From FEN-1297 sp964498065 (GTDB lineage: Bacteria > Bacteroidota > Ignavibacteria > Ignavibacteriales > Ignavibacteriaceae), in NCBI GenBank assembly GCA_964498065.1, contig CAZCFZ010000007.1, positions 1 through 64,000 of the forward strand: DNA of 64,000 bases, in the 5' to 3' direction. The position numbers and the translations under genes were made by a program. A model generated the notes under the pieces. That model searched no databases. It was not told where the DNA came from and worked only from the letters and a program-made list of their open reading frames with translations. Below, one piece after another: positions 55,720-64,000 of the stretch; positions within the stretch are counted from its first letter, which is position 1, and each line of letters begins with the position of its first letter.

Positions 55720-55734
55720 TTTTAAATTTATAAT

Positions 55735-56454
55735 TTATCTATAGACCGGTTTTATTTCGCCCCCTCCGAATACAGCCACACCCTTAATAATAAGGGTGCG
55801 TGTATTATCAAAAGCAGTTCCTGGCTCTTTTTTAAGCTTATTTGAAAATCCTCCGAAAACAGGGGTAACATTTACTCTTATATTCCAATCCTTTGGAATA
55901 TAAAATGTTACTCCCCCAAACATTAAGAATACATCGAGGACATTTTCTCCTTCGGCAAGCTTACATTGTGTTAAATCAATTTCAAAGCCTCCGAATACGG
56001 CAGTAACATTTCCTCCCTTAAAATTTTCCGTATGAAAAACTTTATTACCGCCTCCGAATATGGCGATTTCGTCTATATTATCATCAGTAACTTTTTTTTT
56101 AAATTTATTTTGATAGAAGGCCCAATTCAAAGGACGTTTTAATAATATATAAATTCCGATAGTTATAATAATAACAGGGAAAATAATATCGCTGCTGTAA
56201 TGTATGGAAGGAAAGATCCTGGGTATAAGGAATATTGACCCGATAAATACTAATAGCAGACCGAATGCTTTATTGTGTGAATTTATTACGATAATCGCTC
56301 CCAACAATAAAATGAAAAACGGGAAAGAAAAAATTATATCCGAGGTGTTTATATTTATTACATCCAATGTGCTCAGTAAGTAAATACCTCCGATAAAAAT
56401 CAATAATAATCCGAATAATGTTCTTGTGTTAATTGAATTTTTCGCGTTTCCCAT
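55735..56454 (-). CDS. LiaF-like membrane protein
   Basis: The 239-aa protein has four N-terminal membrane helices ('LFGLLLIFIGGIYLLSTL', 'IIFSFPFFILLLGAIIVI', 'AFGLLLVFIGSIFLIPRIF', 'VIIITIGIYILL'). A beta-helical C-terminal domain with repeated 'FGG' turns follows ('IFGGGNKVFHTENFKGG', 'AVFGGFEIDLTQ', 'MFGGVTFYIPKDW', 'VFGGGEIKPVYR'). This is the DUF5668/LiaF arrangement. LiaF inhibits its cognate kinase until cell-envelope stress; here the target would be the LytS-type kinase encoded next. It is the first gene of the unit. Confidence 0.85.
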   Translation of the reverse strand: MGNAKNSINTRTLFGLLLIFIGGIYLLSTLDVININTSDIIFSFPFFILLLGAIIVINSHNKAFGLLLVFIGSIFLIPRIFPSIHYSSDIIFPVIIITIGIYILLKRPLNWAFYQNKFKKKVTDDNIDEIAIFGGGNKVFHTENFKGGNVTAVFGGFEIDLTQCKLAEGENVLDVFLMFGGVTFYIPKDWNIRVNVTPVFGGFSNKLKKEPGTAFDNTRTLIIKGVAVFGGGEIKPVYR

Positions 56455-56946
56455 TTCTTTAGCCTCTTAAATAATCATCTTTTTATTTACGGTCAAAATT
56501 TAATATTTAATTTTCAACCTGAATATAGCAAATCGGTGAATTAAGGATATTTACCGGTAAGAAAATAAATATAGTTATGTATCGATTTGAAACGTATCAG
56601 TAAAGTATTATAAAAATGATACGATAATAAATTGTGCCGGTTGCAGTTTTTAAGGAAAGGACATGTTGAATCACAAAGAATTATTCGGCACTTAATTTGT
56701 TGGTAATAATATCGATATTAGGGCTGTTGTTTGAATTATCACTTGCAGCCTCTTTATTGAGGACGAAATTTTTGAATTTCCAAGTAATTCCAGGTTTCAA
56801 ACAACAGCCCACCAATTTTTAAAGAAATACTTTCAAAGATTTATTTACCTACCGGGAAAATTGTTCAATTATTAATTGTCGCATTTAATTTACTTTCCAA
56901 AAATCCGTATATTTAGTATCATTTTTTTAATAAATACGGAATAATT
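56455..56946. repeat. Intergenic region with a perfect 15-bp inverted repeat enclosing an inner hairpin
   Basis: GGGCTGTTGTTTGAA (56721-56735) is a perfect inverted copy of TTCAAACAACAGCCC (56796-56810). The 60-base interior contains CCTC/GAGG (56749-56752, 56759-56762) and AAATT-rich parts. After the repeat comes ACCAATTTTT. The element lies 137 bases before the methionyl-tRNA synthetase gene. It could be a structured RNA, a leader or a mobile palindrome. The rest of the 490 bases shows no gene. Confidence 0.5.
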
Positions 56947-58989
56947 TTGTCTCAGGAAAAAATTTTAGTAACTTCGGCACTTCCTTATGCAAACGGACCA
57001 ATACATCTAGGACACCTTAGTGGAGCTTACCTTCCTGCGGATATTTATGTTCGCTATAAAAGGTTAAAAGGCAGCGATATTGTTTTTATTAGTGGTTCCG
57101 ATGAACACGGGGTTCCAATTACTATTAGTGCGGACAAAGAAGGAGTGAAGCCTCAAAAAATAATTGATAGATACCATGAGTTGAATAAAGAATCATTTGA
57201 AAAATTTGAAATGAGCTTCGATAATTATTCAAGGACAAGTTTACCGGTACATCATGAAACAGGCAGGGAATTTTTTCTTGAATTCTATAAAAGAAAAATT
57301 CTAACTGAAAAAAAATCATTACAATTTTTTGATGAAAAAGCTAAAATGTTTTTACCGGACAGGTACGTGGAAGGTACATGTCCGAATTGCGGATATGAAG
57401 AAGCCAGAAGTGATGAATGTGAAAATTGCGGTACACTTTATCAGCCCACGGATTTAAAAAATCCTAAAAGTAAAATTACAGGTCAAACTCCGGTCCTAAA
57501 AGAAACTTCGCATTGGTACTTCCCTCTCGGCAAATATCAGCGCAGGCTTGAAGAATATATAATAGAAATGAATGAGAAATACGGTTGGAAAGAGAACGTT
57601 CTTCAATACTGCCGGGGATGGTTTAAAGACGGATTGGAAGATCGTGCGGTAACTAGAGACCTCGACTGGGGAATTAAGGTCCCAATAGATTCTGCCGAAG
57701 GGAAGGTCTTATATGTTTGGTTTGAAGCCGTACTTGGCTACATTTCTTCTACAAAAGAATGGGCTTTGCAAAAAGGTGATGAAAATTTATGGAAAAAATA
57801 TTGGCTGGATACTAAAACAAAATATATAGCTTTCATAGGCAAAGATAATGTAGTATTCCATTGTATTGTCTTTCCCGCAATGCTTATGGCCTGGAACGAC
57901 GGAGAGAAAGAAAAATATGTATTGCCGCAGAACGTACCTGCAAATGAATTCCTAAATTTTGAAGGTAAAAAGTTTTCTAAAAGTCGAAATTGGGGTATTG
58001 ATGTTATCAACTTCTTAAATATTTTTCCGGCTGATCCTTTAAGATATACTCTTGCTGCCAATCTTCCGGAAAACAGAGATACCGATTTTTATTGGAGAGA
58101 ATTTCAGTTAAGAAATAACAGCGAACTTGCGGATATTCTGGGTAATTTTATAAATAGAACTTTTACATTTGTACATAAAAATTTTGAAGGTAAAGTTCCT
58201 GCAAAGGGAAAACTGGAAGTTATTGATACCGAAATGCTTGAACTCATTTCTAAGTACCCGGAAAAAATTTCAAACCTTTTCGAAGCCTATAAAATTAGAG
58301 ACGGTGTGCTGGAAATAATGAATCTGGCGCGTGCAGGAAATAAATATTTCAATGATTCGGAGCCCTGGAAATCAGTAAAAACAAATAAAGAACACTGCGG
58401 AACAACACTCAATATTTGCCTGCAGGCTATATATACTTTAGCGGAATTGATGCTGCCGGTTATCCCAAATTCTTCGGAAAGGATATTGAGAATGCTGAAC
58501 TCTGAAAAGACTAATTGGGATAATTGCGGAAATAAAAACCTAAAAGATGGTCATCAATTGAACAAAGCGGAAATTATTTTTCCCAAGATAGAAGACGAAA
58601 TAATACAAAAACAGATGGATAAACTTAATATGGTTGAAGATAAAAAACCCGAAAAAGATAGTGAATTAATATCATATGAAGATTTTATGAAAACCCAGTT
58701 AAAAGTCGCTGAGGTAATTGAAGCCGAAAAATTAGAAAAAAGTGAAAAACTTATGAAACTTAAAGTCAGACTGGGAAACGAAGAAAGACAAGTAATTGCA
58801 GGAATTGCGAAAAATTATAAAGCTGAAGATTTAATAAATAAAAAAGTTGTAATGGTTGCTAACCTTAAACCTGCAAAATTAATGGGATTGGAATCTCAAG
58901 GAATGATATTGGCCGCTGAGGATGAAGAGGGGAAGCTTAAAGTAATATCCGTAGACGATTCTGTTTTAAACGGATCAAGAGTAAAATAA
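56947..58989 (+). CDS. metG: Methionyl-tRNA synthetase
   Basis: The 680-aa synthetase has the class I signature 'PIHLGHLSGAYLPAD' (HIGH type, residues 17-31), a zinc knuckle 'CPNCGYEEARSDECENCG' (about 144-161), the KMSKS loop as 'KKFSKSRNWG' (about 344), the anticodon-binding helical domain, and a C-terminal tRNA-binding OB-fold domain ('EDFMKTQLKVAEVIEAEKL', 'LMGLESQGMILAA'). It attaches methionine to tRNA in the cytoplasm. The start is TTG at 56947. The domain order is that of the usual bacterial dimeric form. It is the first gene of a plus-strand block with envelope foldases. Confidence 0.97.
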   Translation: MSQEKILVTSALPYANGPIHLGHLSGAYLPADIYVRYKRLKGSDIVFISGSDEHGVPITISADKEGVKPQKIIDRYHELNKESFEKFEMSFDNYSRTSLPVHHETGREFFLEFYKRKILTEKKSLQFFDEKAKMFLPDRYVEGTCPNCGYEEARSDECENCGTLYQPTDLKNPKSKITGQTPVLKETSHWYFPLGKYQRRLEEYIIEMNEKYGWKENVLQYCRGWFKDGLEDRAVTRDLDWGIKVPIDSAEGKVLYVWFEAVLGYISSTKEWALQKGDENLWKKYWLDTKTKYIAFIGKDNVVFHCIVFPAMLMAWNDGEKEKYVLPQNVPANEFLNFEGKKFSKSRNWGIDVINFLNIFPADPLRYTLAANLPENRDTDFYWREFQLRNNSELADILGNFINRTFTFVHKNFEGKVPAKGKLEVIDTEMLELISKYPEKISNLFEAYKIRDGVLEIMNLARAGNKYFNDSEPWKSVKTNKEHCGTTLNICLQAIYTLAELMLPVIPNSSERILRMLNSEKTNWDNCGNKNLKDGHQLNKAEIIFPKIEDEIIQKQMDKLNMVEDKKPEKDSELISYEDFMKTQLKVAEVIEAEKLEKSEKLMKLKVRLGNEERQVIAGIAKNYKAEDLINKKVVMVANLKPAKLMGLESQGMILAAEDEEGKLKVISVDDSVLNGSRVK

Positions 58990-59125
58990 ACTGTTTAATT
59001 ATGAATTTAAAGCCTCTAAATTAGTAATCAATGTTTTAATATATCCATTTACCTTGATTTTCAGAGGTTCAATAGCTAAAATAATCGGCTAAATTTATAA
59101 AACTTAAATATAGGAGAAATTACAA

Positions 59126-61099
59126 ATGCTTCTAAGGGTTGCAATTCTTTTTACCTTTGCTTTAGCATTAATTTTAAGTTCATGCGCTCCCGAACATTCT
59201 CAAATTGTACTTGCAGAGTTTGGAAATCAGAAAATTAAAATGGGCGAGTTTGAAAAAGCATATGAAAATAATATTGATAATGTAGAACAGGCAAAAAAAG
59301 ACAGTTTGGCTAAATTGAAGAACTTTCTGAATCTCTATGTCGATTTTAGAATGAAATTAAGAGATGCATTTGTAAGAGGATTCGATCAGGATACATCACT
59401 TCAAAATGAACTTAATAATTATAAAAAGGAAATTGGAGTTACATATCTGCTCGATAAGAAACTCGTAGAACCGGCGATTCATAAATTATATGAAAGAAGA
59501 AAGTGGGAATTACGAGTAAGCCATATTATGATTAGACCTAATTCATTAGGCGACAAAGTAGCTGAAGAAAAAGCTAATGCAATCCTTGATAGTATAAAAA
59601 ATGGTGCAAGCTTTGCTGAAATGGCAAAAAAATATTCTCAAGATAAGTATTCCGCACCTGAAGGCGGCGATATTTTCTATATAACAGCAGGCGAATTACC
59701 TCCGAGTTTTGAAGATGCCTGTTATGCTACGGAACCCGGTCATGTTTATCCCCATGTTGTTAAAACAAGATTCGGTTATCACATAATTAAAGTAACCGAT
59801 AAAAGGCTCAGGGTCCCGGAAATTAGAGCAAGCCATATTCTAGCAAGTTTTTATAAAGACGGAAAACCTGATACTGCTGCGGCTAGAGAAAAGATTGATA
59901 CCGTAATGGCAAAATTAAAAGCCGGGGGCAATTTTGCAGAATTGGCAAGAGAATATTCTGATGATACAGGAAGTAAAATGAGAGGCGGTGATCTCGGATA
60001 TTTTCAGATTAGAAGGATGGTTAAGCCGTTTGCCGAAGCCGCATTTAATTTAAAAAATATCGGCGATATTTCCGGTATTGTTAAAACCCGGTTCGGATAT
60101 CATATTATTAAACTCACAGGCAAAAAACCTTATCCGTCTTTTGATGATGAAAAAGAGGCACTTAAAAGAATGTATAAGCAAACACGGTATCAAGAACAGT
60201 ACGATAGTTTAATTGCTTCTTTACGAAAAAAATATAACTATAAATTAAACAAAGATACATTTGAGAAATTAGTTACCGTTAGCGATACTCTAAAGGTAGG
60301 ACAGGAAAATGCACGGCTTGTTAAAATTAAAAATGATACTTTGTTTACGTACGATGGAAAGTCGATGAGCGTTGGAGAATTTTTAGCTCAACTCTCTAAA
60401 CTTTCGGATTTTGAACATAAAAAAATGACTTCAAGTGTTATTGATGAGGGAATTTCAAAAATTAGCGGTAATTCATTATTAGATGTAGATGCAATGAATC
60501 TTGATAAAACAGATGCAAGGTTTGCGGATTTAATGAAGCATTATAAAGAAGGTATATACATTTTTAAACTTCAGCAGGATGAAGTTTGGAATAAATTAAA
60601 ATTAGATTCAACAAAATTATATGACTATTATTTGAAAAATAAAGATAAATATGTTTGGCCGGACAGAGTAAACTTTGCCGAAATACATGCTGTGTCAGAT
60701 TCGGCAATTAGATTTTATTACAGCCTTTTGCAAAAAGGAGAAAACTTTGATTCTGTTGCTGCAAAACATACGACTAGACCGGGATTTAAAGAAAAAGCCG
60801 GTGTATGGGGATTAAGTGATGTAAATTCTTCACCTCTTTCAATCAGAGCATTTAAACTGAAAGAGCCTGGGGATTATACCAAGCCCTTTCCTTACGAAGG
60901 CGGTTATTCCATAGTTATGCTGATTGAAAAAGATCCTTCGCATATTAAAACATTTGAAGAGGCCAAAGCCGAAGTTTCCGGTGCTTACCAGGAAATCGAA
61001 AGTAAGAAACTTGAAAACCAATATATAGAGAGTTTAGATAAATTATATAAACCTAAAATATTTTATAACGAACTTGATAAAGCTTTTAAATCGAATTAG
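59126..61099 (+). CDS. Lipoprotein peptidyl-prolyl isomerase with three parvulin-like domains
   Basis: The 657-aa protein has lipobox 'LILSSC' near residue 19 and a SurA/PpiD-like helical start. It has two clear parvulin domains ('SHIMIRPNSLGDKVAEEKA' to 'TRFGYHIIKVTD' and 'RASHILASFYKDGKPD' to 'TRFGYHIIKLTG'), and a third, divergent one near the C-terminus ('VNFAEIHAVSDSAIRFYYSLL' to 'EGGYSIVMLIEKDP'). It should fold exported proteins in the periplasm from a membrane anchor. AGGAGA precedes the ATG. The next gene overlaps it by 26 bases, so the foldase genes form an operon. Confidence 0.9.
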   Translation: MLLRVAILFTFALALILSSCAPEHSQIVLAEFGNQKIKMGEFEKAYENNIDNVEQAKKDSLAKLKNFLNLYVDFRMKLRDAFVRGFDQDTSLQNELNNYKKEIGVTYLLDKKLVEPAIHKLYERRKWELRVSHIMIRPNSLGDKVAEEKANAILDSIKNGASFAEMAKKYSQDKYSAPEGGDIFYITAGELPPSFEDACYATEPGHVYPHVVKTRFGYHIIKVTDKRLRVPEIRASHILASFYKDGKPDTAAAREKIDTVMAKLKAGGNFAELAREYSDDTGSKMRGGDLGYFQIRRMVKPFAEAAFNLKNIGDISGIVKTRFGYHIIKLTGKKPYPSFDDEKEALKRMYKQTRYQEQYDSLIASLRKKYNYKLNKDTFEKLVTVSDTLKVGQENARLVKIKNDTLFTYDGKSMSVGEFLAQLSKLSDFEHKKMTSSVIDEGISKISGNSLLDVDAMNLDKTDARFADLMKHYKEGIYIFKLQQDEVWNKLKLDSTKLYDYYLKNKDKYVWPDRVNFAEIHAVSDSAIRFYYSLLQKGENFDSVAAKHTTRPGFKEKAGVWGLSDVNSSPLSIRAFKLKEPGDYTKPFPYEGGYSIVMLIEKDPSHIKTFEEAKAEVSGAYQEIESKKLENQYIESLDKLYKPKIFYNELDKAFKSN

Positions 61100-61898
61100 C
61101 GAAGCTTTTTTAATTATCTTTGCCTCAATTAGTTTAATTAGCTGCGGCAAAGAACCGTCACAAAAAAATTTTGTAGCACGGGTAAATGATTCATATCTAA
61201 CCAGTAAGGAATTAGCATCCATGATAGATACCGGAAATGCAAATAATTTTTATAAAAACGAAGTTATTAGGAACTGGATTAATAAGGAAATACTTTATCA
61301 AACCGCAGTTAAAGAAGGAATTTTAAAAGATGATAAACTTAAATCCGTAATTGAAGATTCTAAAAAAGAACTTGCGGCTTCGTTTTTAATTAAAAAGTTG
61401 TATGAAGGTGAAAAAGTTACTTACTCTTTGAACGATTTGGAAAATTTTTATAATCAGCATCAAAATGAATTTGTAAGATTTTATGATTCGTATCTTATTA
61501 ATGTGATTTCTTTTAACGATGAAGATAAAGCGGTGCAGTTCAGATCTTTAGTCCTTGAAAGTAATTGGGACAATGCACTGAATGTATTTAAAGGAGATTC
61601 CTCGGTTAAAAAAGTTCGTACTAATCAATTATTCTACGATTATGAAATTCATCCCGTAACTTTATTAAGGGTGGTTACTGATTTAAATCCTAATGAGGTT
61701 AGCATTGTACTAAAAGATGGAAGTGGAAACTTTACTGTTGTCCAGGAGGTGAAACAGTTTAATAAAGGTGCCATACCTCCTTTTGAAGTTGTAAAACAGG
61801 AAGTTGAAAGCCGTTTTGTAGCTGAGAAGAAAGATAGTTTAATTAAAAATTATATTAAAGAGCTTTATTCAAATAACGATATAGAAGTTAGGAATTAG
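61074..61898 (+). CDS. SurA-like lipoprotein with degenerate parvulin domain
   Basis: The 274-aa product starts at TTG 61074 within the previous gene and has lipobox 'LISC' near residue 23. It has a SurA/PpiD N-terminal helical part ('ARVNDSYLTSKELASMIDTG', 'WINKEILYQTAVKEGI') followed by a region with parvulin-like strands ('YDSYLINVISFNDEDKAVQF', 'GSGNFTVVQEVKQFNKG') but without the conserved His and Gly-rich parts. It is probably a chaperone without isomerase activity. It sits between two parvulin genes, with eight bases to the next. Confidence 0.8.
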   Translation: MIKLLNRISEAFLIIFASISLISCGKEPSQKNFVARVNDSYLTSKELASMIDTGNANNFYKNEVIRNWINKEILYQTAVKEGILKDDKLKSVIEDSKKELAASFLIKKLYEGEKVTYSLNDLENFYNQHQNEFVRFYDSYLINVISFNDEDKAVQFRSLVLESNWDNALNVFKGDSSVKKVRTNQLFYDYEIHPVTLLRVVTDLNPNEVSIVLKDGSGNFTVVQEVKQFNKGAIPPFEVVKQEVESRFVAEKKDSLIKNYIKELYSNNDIEVRN

Positions 61899-61905
61899 GT
61901 GCAAA

Positions 61906-63177
61906 ATGAGGTTCAAATTATTTTTAATATTGGCTGTTATCGGCGTAAATATTTATGCTCAGCAGGTAGTTGATAAAATTGTAGCCGTTGTTGATAATGA
62001 AATTATTTTAAAAAGCGAGCTTGATTATCAGTTGCGTATATTTGCAGCCCAGAAAAAAGAAGACCCTGATACTCCGGGCTTGGAAAAGCAGGTATTAAAT
62101 CAAATGATAGATGAAAAACTTGCATATGCACAGGCATTACTTGATTCAATTCAGGTATCCGACGATGAAGTTAATAGCAGGATAAATTATCAAATTCAAT
62201 ACTTTGAACAGCAATACGGTTCGGAGGAAAAAGTAGAAAAAATTTACGGTATGAGTATTGAAAAAATTAAACACGCGCTTGAAGATCCTGTTAGGAAACA
62301 AATTATGGTTCAGAAATTGGAAGAAAAAAAATTCGGTAATATAAATGTTCCGCGTTTGGAAGTTGAAAAATTCTTCAACGAATACAGAGACTCGATCGGC
62401 GTTATTCCCGAAAAGGTAAAGATTGCACATATTTTTCTTATTCCCAAAGTAACTGAGAAAGAAAAAGAAAAATATAAAGCAAAAGCAGAAGCTATTTTGG
62501 ATTCATTGAAACACGGAGCCGACTTTGCCGAAATGGCAAAAAAATATTCGGAAGATCCGGGCAGTGCAGCTGAAGGAGGTGATTTGGGGTGGGTGAGTAA
62601 AGGTGTTTTTTATCCCCAGTTTGAAGCTGCTGCCTTTGCATTAAAACCGGGTCAAATTTCAGGGGTCGTTGAATCTCCTGTCGGATATCATATCATACAA
62701 ATGATTGAAAAAAGAGGCGATAAAATTCATGTTAGACATATTTTAATAAAAATTAAAAAGGGTAATGAAGCGGACCTGAGAGTGATTACGGAGTTAAACA
62801 ATTTAAGAGACAGTATTGTAACATATCATAAATCTTTTGCTGAACTTGCAAAGAAATACAGCGAAGATAAAGAATCTGCTCCTTATGGAGGCGATCTTGG
62901 AACATTTTATATGGATCAGCTTGATCCTGCACTTAAAGAGATTGTAAGTAACCTGAAAGTCGGAGAGATTAGCTACCCGAAACGCCTTGATTACGGGAAA
63001 GGAAATTACGGGTATCATATAGTTTGGCTTGAAAAAAGGATTCCGCAGCATCAAGCTAGTTTAAAAACCGATTATCCTGAAATTCAAAAGCTGGCTGAAC
63101 AATATCAGAAACAAAAATTATACAATGCATGGATAGAAAAATTGAAAAAAACTATCTATTGGAAAATTATGCTTTAA
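61906..63177 (+). CDS. SurA-like periplasmic foldase with two parvulin domains
   Basis: The 423-aa protein has a signal peptide ending 'NIYAQ' and a SurA N-terminal domain ('VDKIVAVVDNEIILKSELDYQ'). A first parvulin domain runs from 'VKIAHIFLIPKVTEKEKEKY' to 'SPVGYHIIQMIEKRG' and a second from 'IHVRHILIKIKKGNEADLRV' to 'GNYGYHIVWLEKR'. SurA escorts outer-membrane barrels across the periplasm. The length and domain order match SurA. The ATG is preceded by AGGTG. It is the third of three coupled foldase genes. Confidence 0.93.
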   Translation: MRFKLFLILAVIGVNIYAQQVVDKIVAVVDNEIILKSELDYQLRIFAAQKKEDPDTPGLEKQVLNQMIDEKLAYAQALLDSIQVSDDEVNSRINYQIQYFEQQYGSEEKVEKIYGMSIEKIKHALEDPVRKQIMVQKLEEKKFGNINVPRLEVEKFFNEYRDSIGVIPEKVKIAHIFLIPKVTEKEKEKYKAKAEAILDSLKHGADFAEMAKKYSEDPGSAAEGGDLGWVSKGVFYPQFEAAAFALKPGQISGVVESPVGYHIIQMIEKRGDKIHVRHILIKIKKGNEADLRVITELNNLRDSIVTYHKSFAELAKKYSEDKESAPYGGDLGTFYMDQLDPALKEIVSNLKVGEISYPKRLDYGKGNYGYHIVWLEKRIPQHQASLKTDYPEIQKLAEQYQKQKLYNAWIEKLKKTIYWKIML

Positions 63178-63228
63178 TTCCGTGTATGAAATTTCAGTTA
63201 TATTTAATAATAATTTAGGGATGAAATT

Positions 63229-64000
63229 TTGAAAAGTTCCGAAACGGCAATAAACGATGTTCAGTTGGTTGAAAAACTTAATGAGACTGTAAAGAAAATA
63301 AAAGAAGAGATTGCTAAAGTAATTATAGGACAGAACGAAATTATAGATCAGCTTTTAATTTCTCTTCTGTCTCGAGGACATTGTCTGTTAGTAGGAGTTC
63401 CCGGTTTAGCAAAAACACTGCTTATAAAAACTCTTGCCGAGGTAATGGATTTAAAATTCAGCAGGATTCAATTTACTCCGGATTTAATGCCCAGCGATAT
63501 TACCGGTACGGAATTAATTGAAGAAGATCCTGTAACAAAGAAACGAAATTTTCGTTTTGTATCGGGACCTGTTTTTGCTAATGTTGTTTTAGCTGATGAA
63601 ATTAATAGGACGCCGCCTAAAACACAAGCAGCATTATTGGAAGCTATGCAGGAGCATAAGGTAACAGTAGCCGGTGTTACATATCCTCTTACCGAACCGT
63701 TCTTCGTGCTTGCAACTCAGAATCCTATCGAGCAGGAGGGAACTTACCCCTTGCCTGAAGCTCAACTTGATAGATTTATGTTTAATTTATGGCTGGATTA
63801 TCCATCCTTTAAAGAAGAAATACAAATTGTACAATCAACAACCAGTGAATATAATCCCAGTTTGAAAAAAATAGTTACCGGTGGAGAAATTATCGGATTT
63901 CAAGATCTGGTACGAAAAGTCCCTGTTGCTGAAAATGTAATAGAGTTTGCTGTTACAGCTGCTAATAAAACCAGGCCGGAAAACGACAGTTCGCCTCAGT
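63229..64000 (+). CDS. MoxR-family AAA+ ATPase (cut by window end)
   Basis: From TTG 63229 (AGGGA upstream) at least 257 residues are readable to the window end without a stop. The AAA_3 core shows Walker A 'LLVGVPGLAKTLLIK', the typical 'RIQFTPDLMPSDITGTE', Walker B with 'NVVLADEINRTPPKTQAALLE', sensor 1 'FFVLATQNPIEQEGTYPLPEA' and the Arg of 'QLDRFMFNLWLDYP'. MoxR ATPases act as chaperones, often with DUF58 and von Willebrand-type proteins encoded next; those would lie beyond the window. It follows the SurA-like gene by 51 bases and may share its operon. Confidence 0.92.
   Translation, partial: MKSSETAINDVQLVEKLNETVKKIKEEIAKVIIGQNEIIDQLLISLLSRGHCLLVGVPGLAKTLLIKTLAEVMDLKFSRIQFTPDLMPSDITGTELIEEDPVTKKRNFRFVSGPVFANVVLADEINRTPPKTQAALLEAMQEHKVTVAGVTYPLTEPFFVLATQNPIEQEGTYPLPEAQLDRFMFNLWLDYPSFKEEIQIVQSTTSEYNPSLKKIVTGGEIIGFQDLVRKVPVAENVIEFAVTAANKTRPENDSSPQ

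Noticed and set aside
55779..55798. CACCCTTA/TAAGGGTG hairpin as terminator
   Set aside because: It lies inside the coding sequence of the LiaF-like gene, about 45 bases before its stop, and has no T run.
56721..56810. Integron attC site
   Set aside because: The inverted repeat has the right size, but the core sites RYYYAAC and GTTRRRY are not found at its ends and the stem lacks the usual mismatched bases. No cassette or integrase is nearby.

Overview
The window looks like a scaffold from an uncultured member of the Ignavibacteria (Bacteroidota/Chlorobi side). It is AT-rich. Its secreted proteins carry the 'NYPNPFNPTT' type C-terminal sorting domain, and it holds a short Bacteroidota-type primary sigma factor, many lipoproteins and outer-membrane barrels, and tricorn and DPP4-type peptidases. 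Three runs of exactly 100 N mark scaffold joins. Two of these joins have an identical 55-bp sequence on both sides. That is what a de Bruijn assembler leaves when adjacent contigs are not merged, so I read those joins as artefacts.

Layout. 0-8.6 kb: a GIY-YIG domain protein, a secreted alpha/beta hydrolase, a small Cys-rich two-CW protein, a sorting-domain protein, a methyltransferase, a KamA-family radical SAM aminomutase whose active site matches glutamate rather than lysine 2,3-aminomutase, and small envelope proteins. 8.6-14.7 kb (minus): a tandem array of three related TPR proteins. One is intact, one is a broken TPR-DUF3857-transglutaminase gene and one is a short remnant. 15-20.3 kb: a lipoprotein methionine sulfoxide reductase (MsrA-MsrB fusion) directly followed by a secreted protein that is about one fifth methionine, then a tricorn-type protease. 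20.4-29.5 kb: an ABC-2 transporter, a 7TMR-DISM/SpoIIE phosphatase, a class A penicillin-binding protein (gapped), a small HTH protein, and the primary sigma factor. 29.6-37.1 kb: a lytic transglycosylase, a non-coding hairpin cluster, a lipoprotein serpin with two barrel proteins behind it, and a run of small lipoproteins.

37.2-42.0 kb is a tightly overlapping operon: a membrane histidine kinase, a sigma-54 activator, a secreted coiled-coil protein and an outer-membrane barrel. 42.1-50.5 kb: DPP4-like peptidase, Skp-like chaperone, PAS histidine kinase, a porin gene broken by one in-frame TAA, and two YceI-like proteins. 50.7-56.5 kb (minus): a LiaF-like protein, a LytS-type kinase and a LytTR regulator, then an acylating aldehyde dehydrogenase with an unusual C-terminal tail, and a second sigma-54 activator. 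56.9-64 kb: methionyl-tRNA synthetase, three consecutive parvulin/SurA-type periplasmic foldases, and a MoxR ATPase cut by the window end.

The main theme is envelope biology: folding and repair of exported proteins (Skp, three parvulin-type proteins, MsrAB), proteolysis and its inhibition (tricorn, DPP4, serpin), peptidoglycan enzymes, and several signalling systems tied to envelope genes. No rRNA, tRNA, CRISPR array, phage or insertion sequence was seen. The best candidates for something new are the MsrAB plus methionine-rich protein pair, the kinase/sigma-54 activator/coiled-coil/barrel operon, the putative glutamate 2,3-aminomutase with a long N-terminal domain, and several structured intergenic elements.
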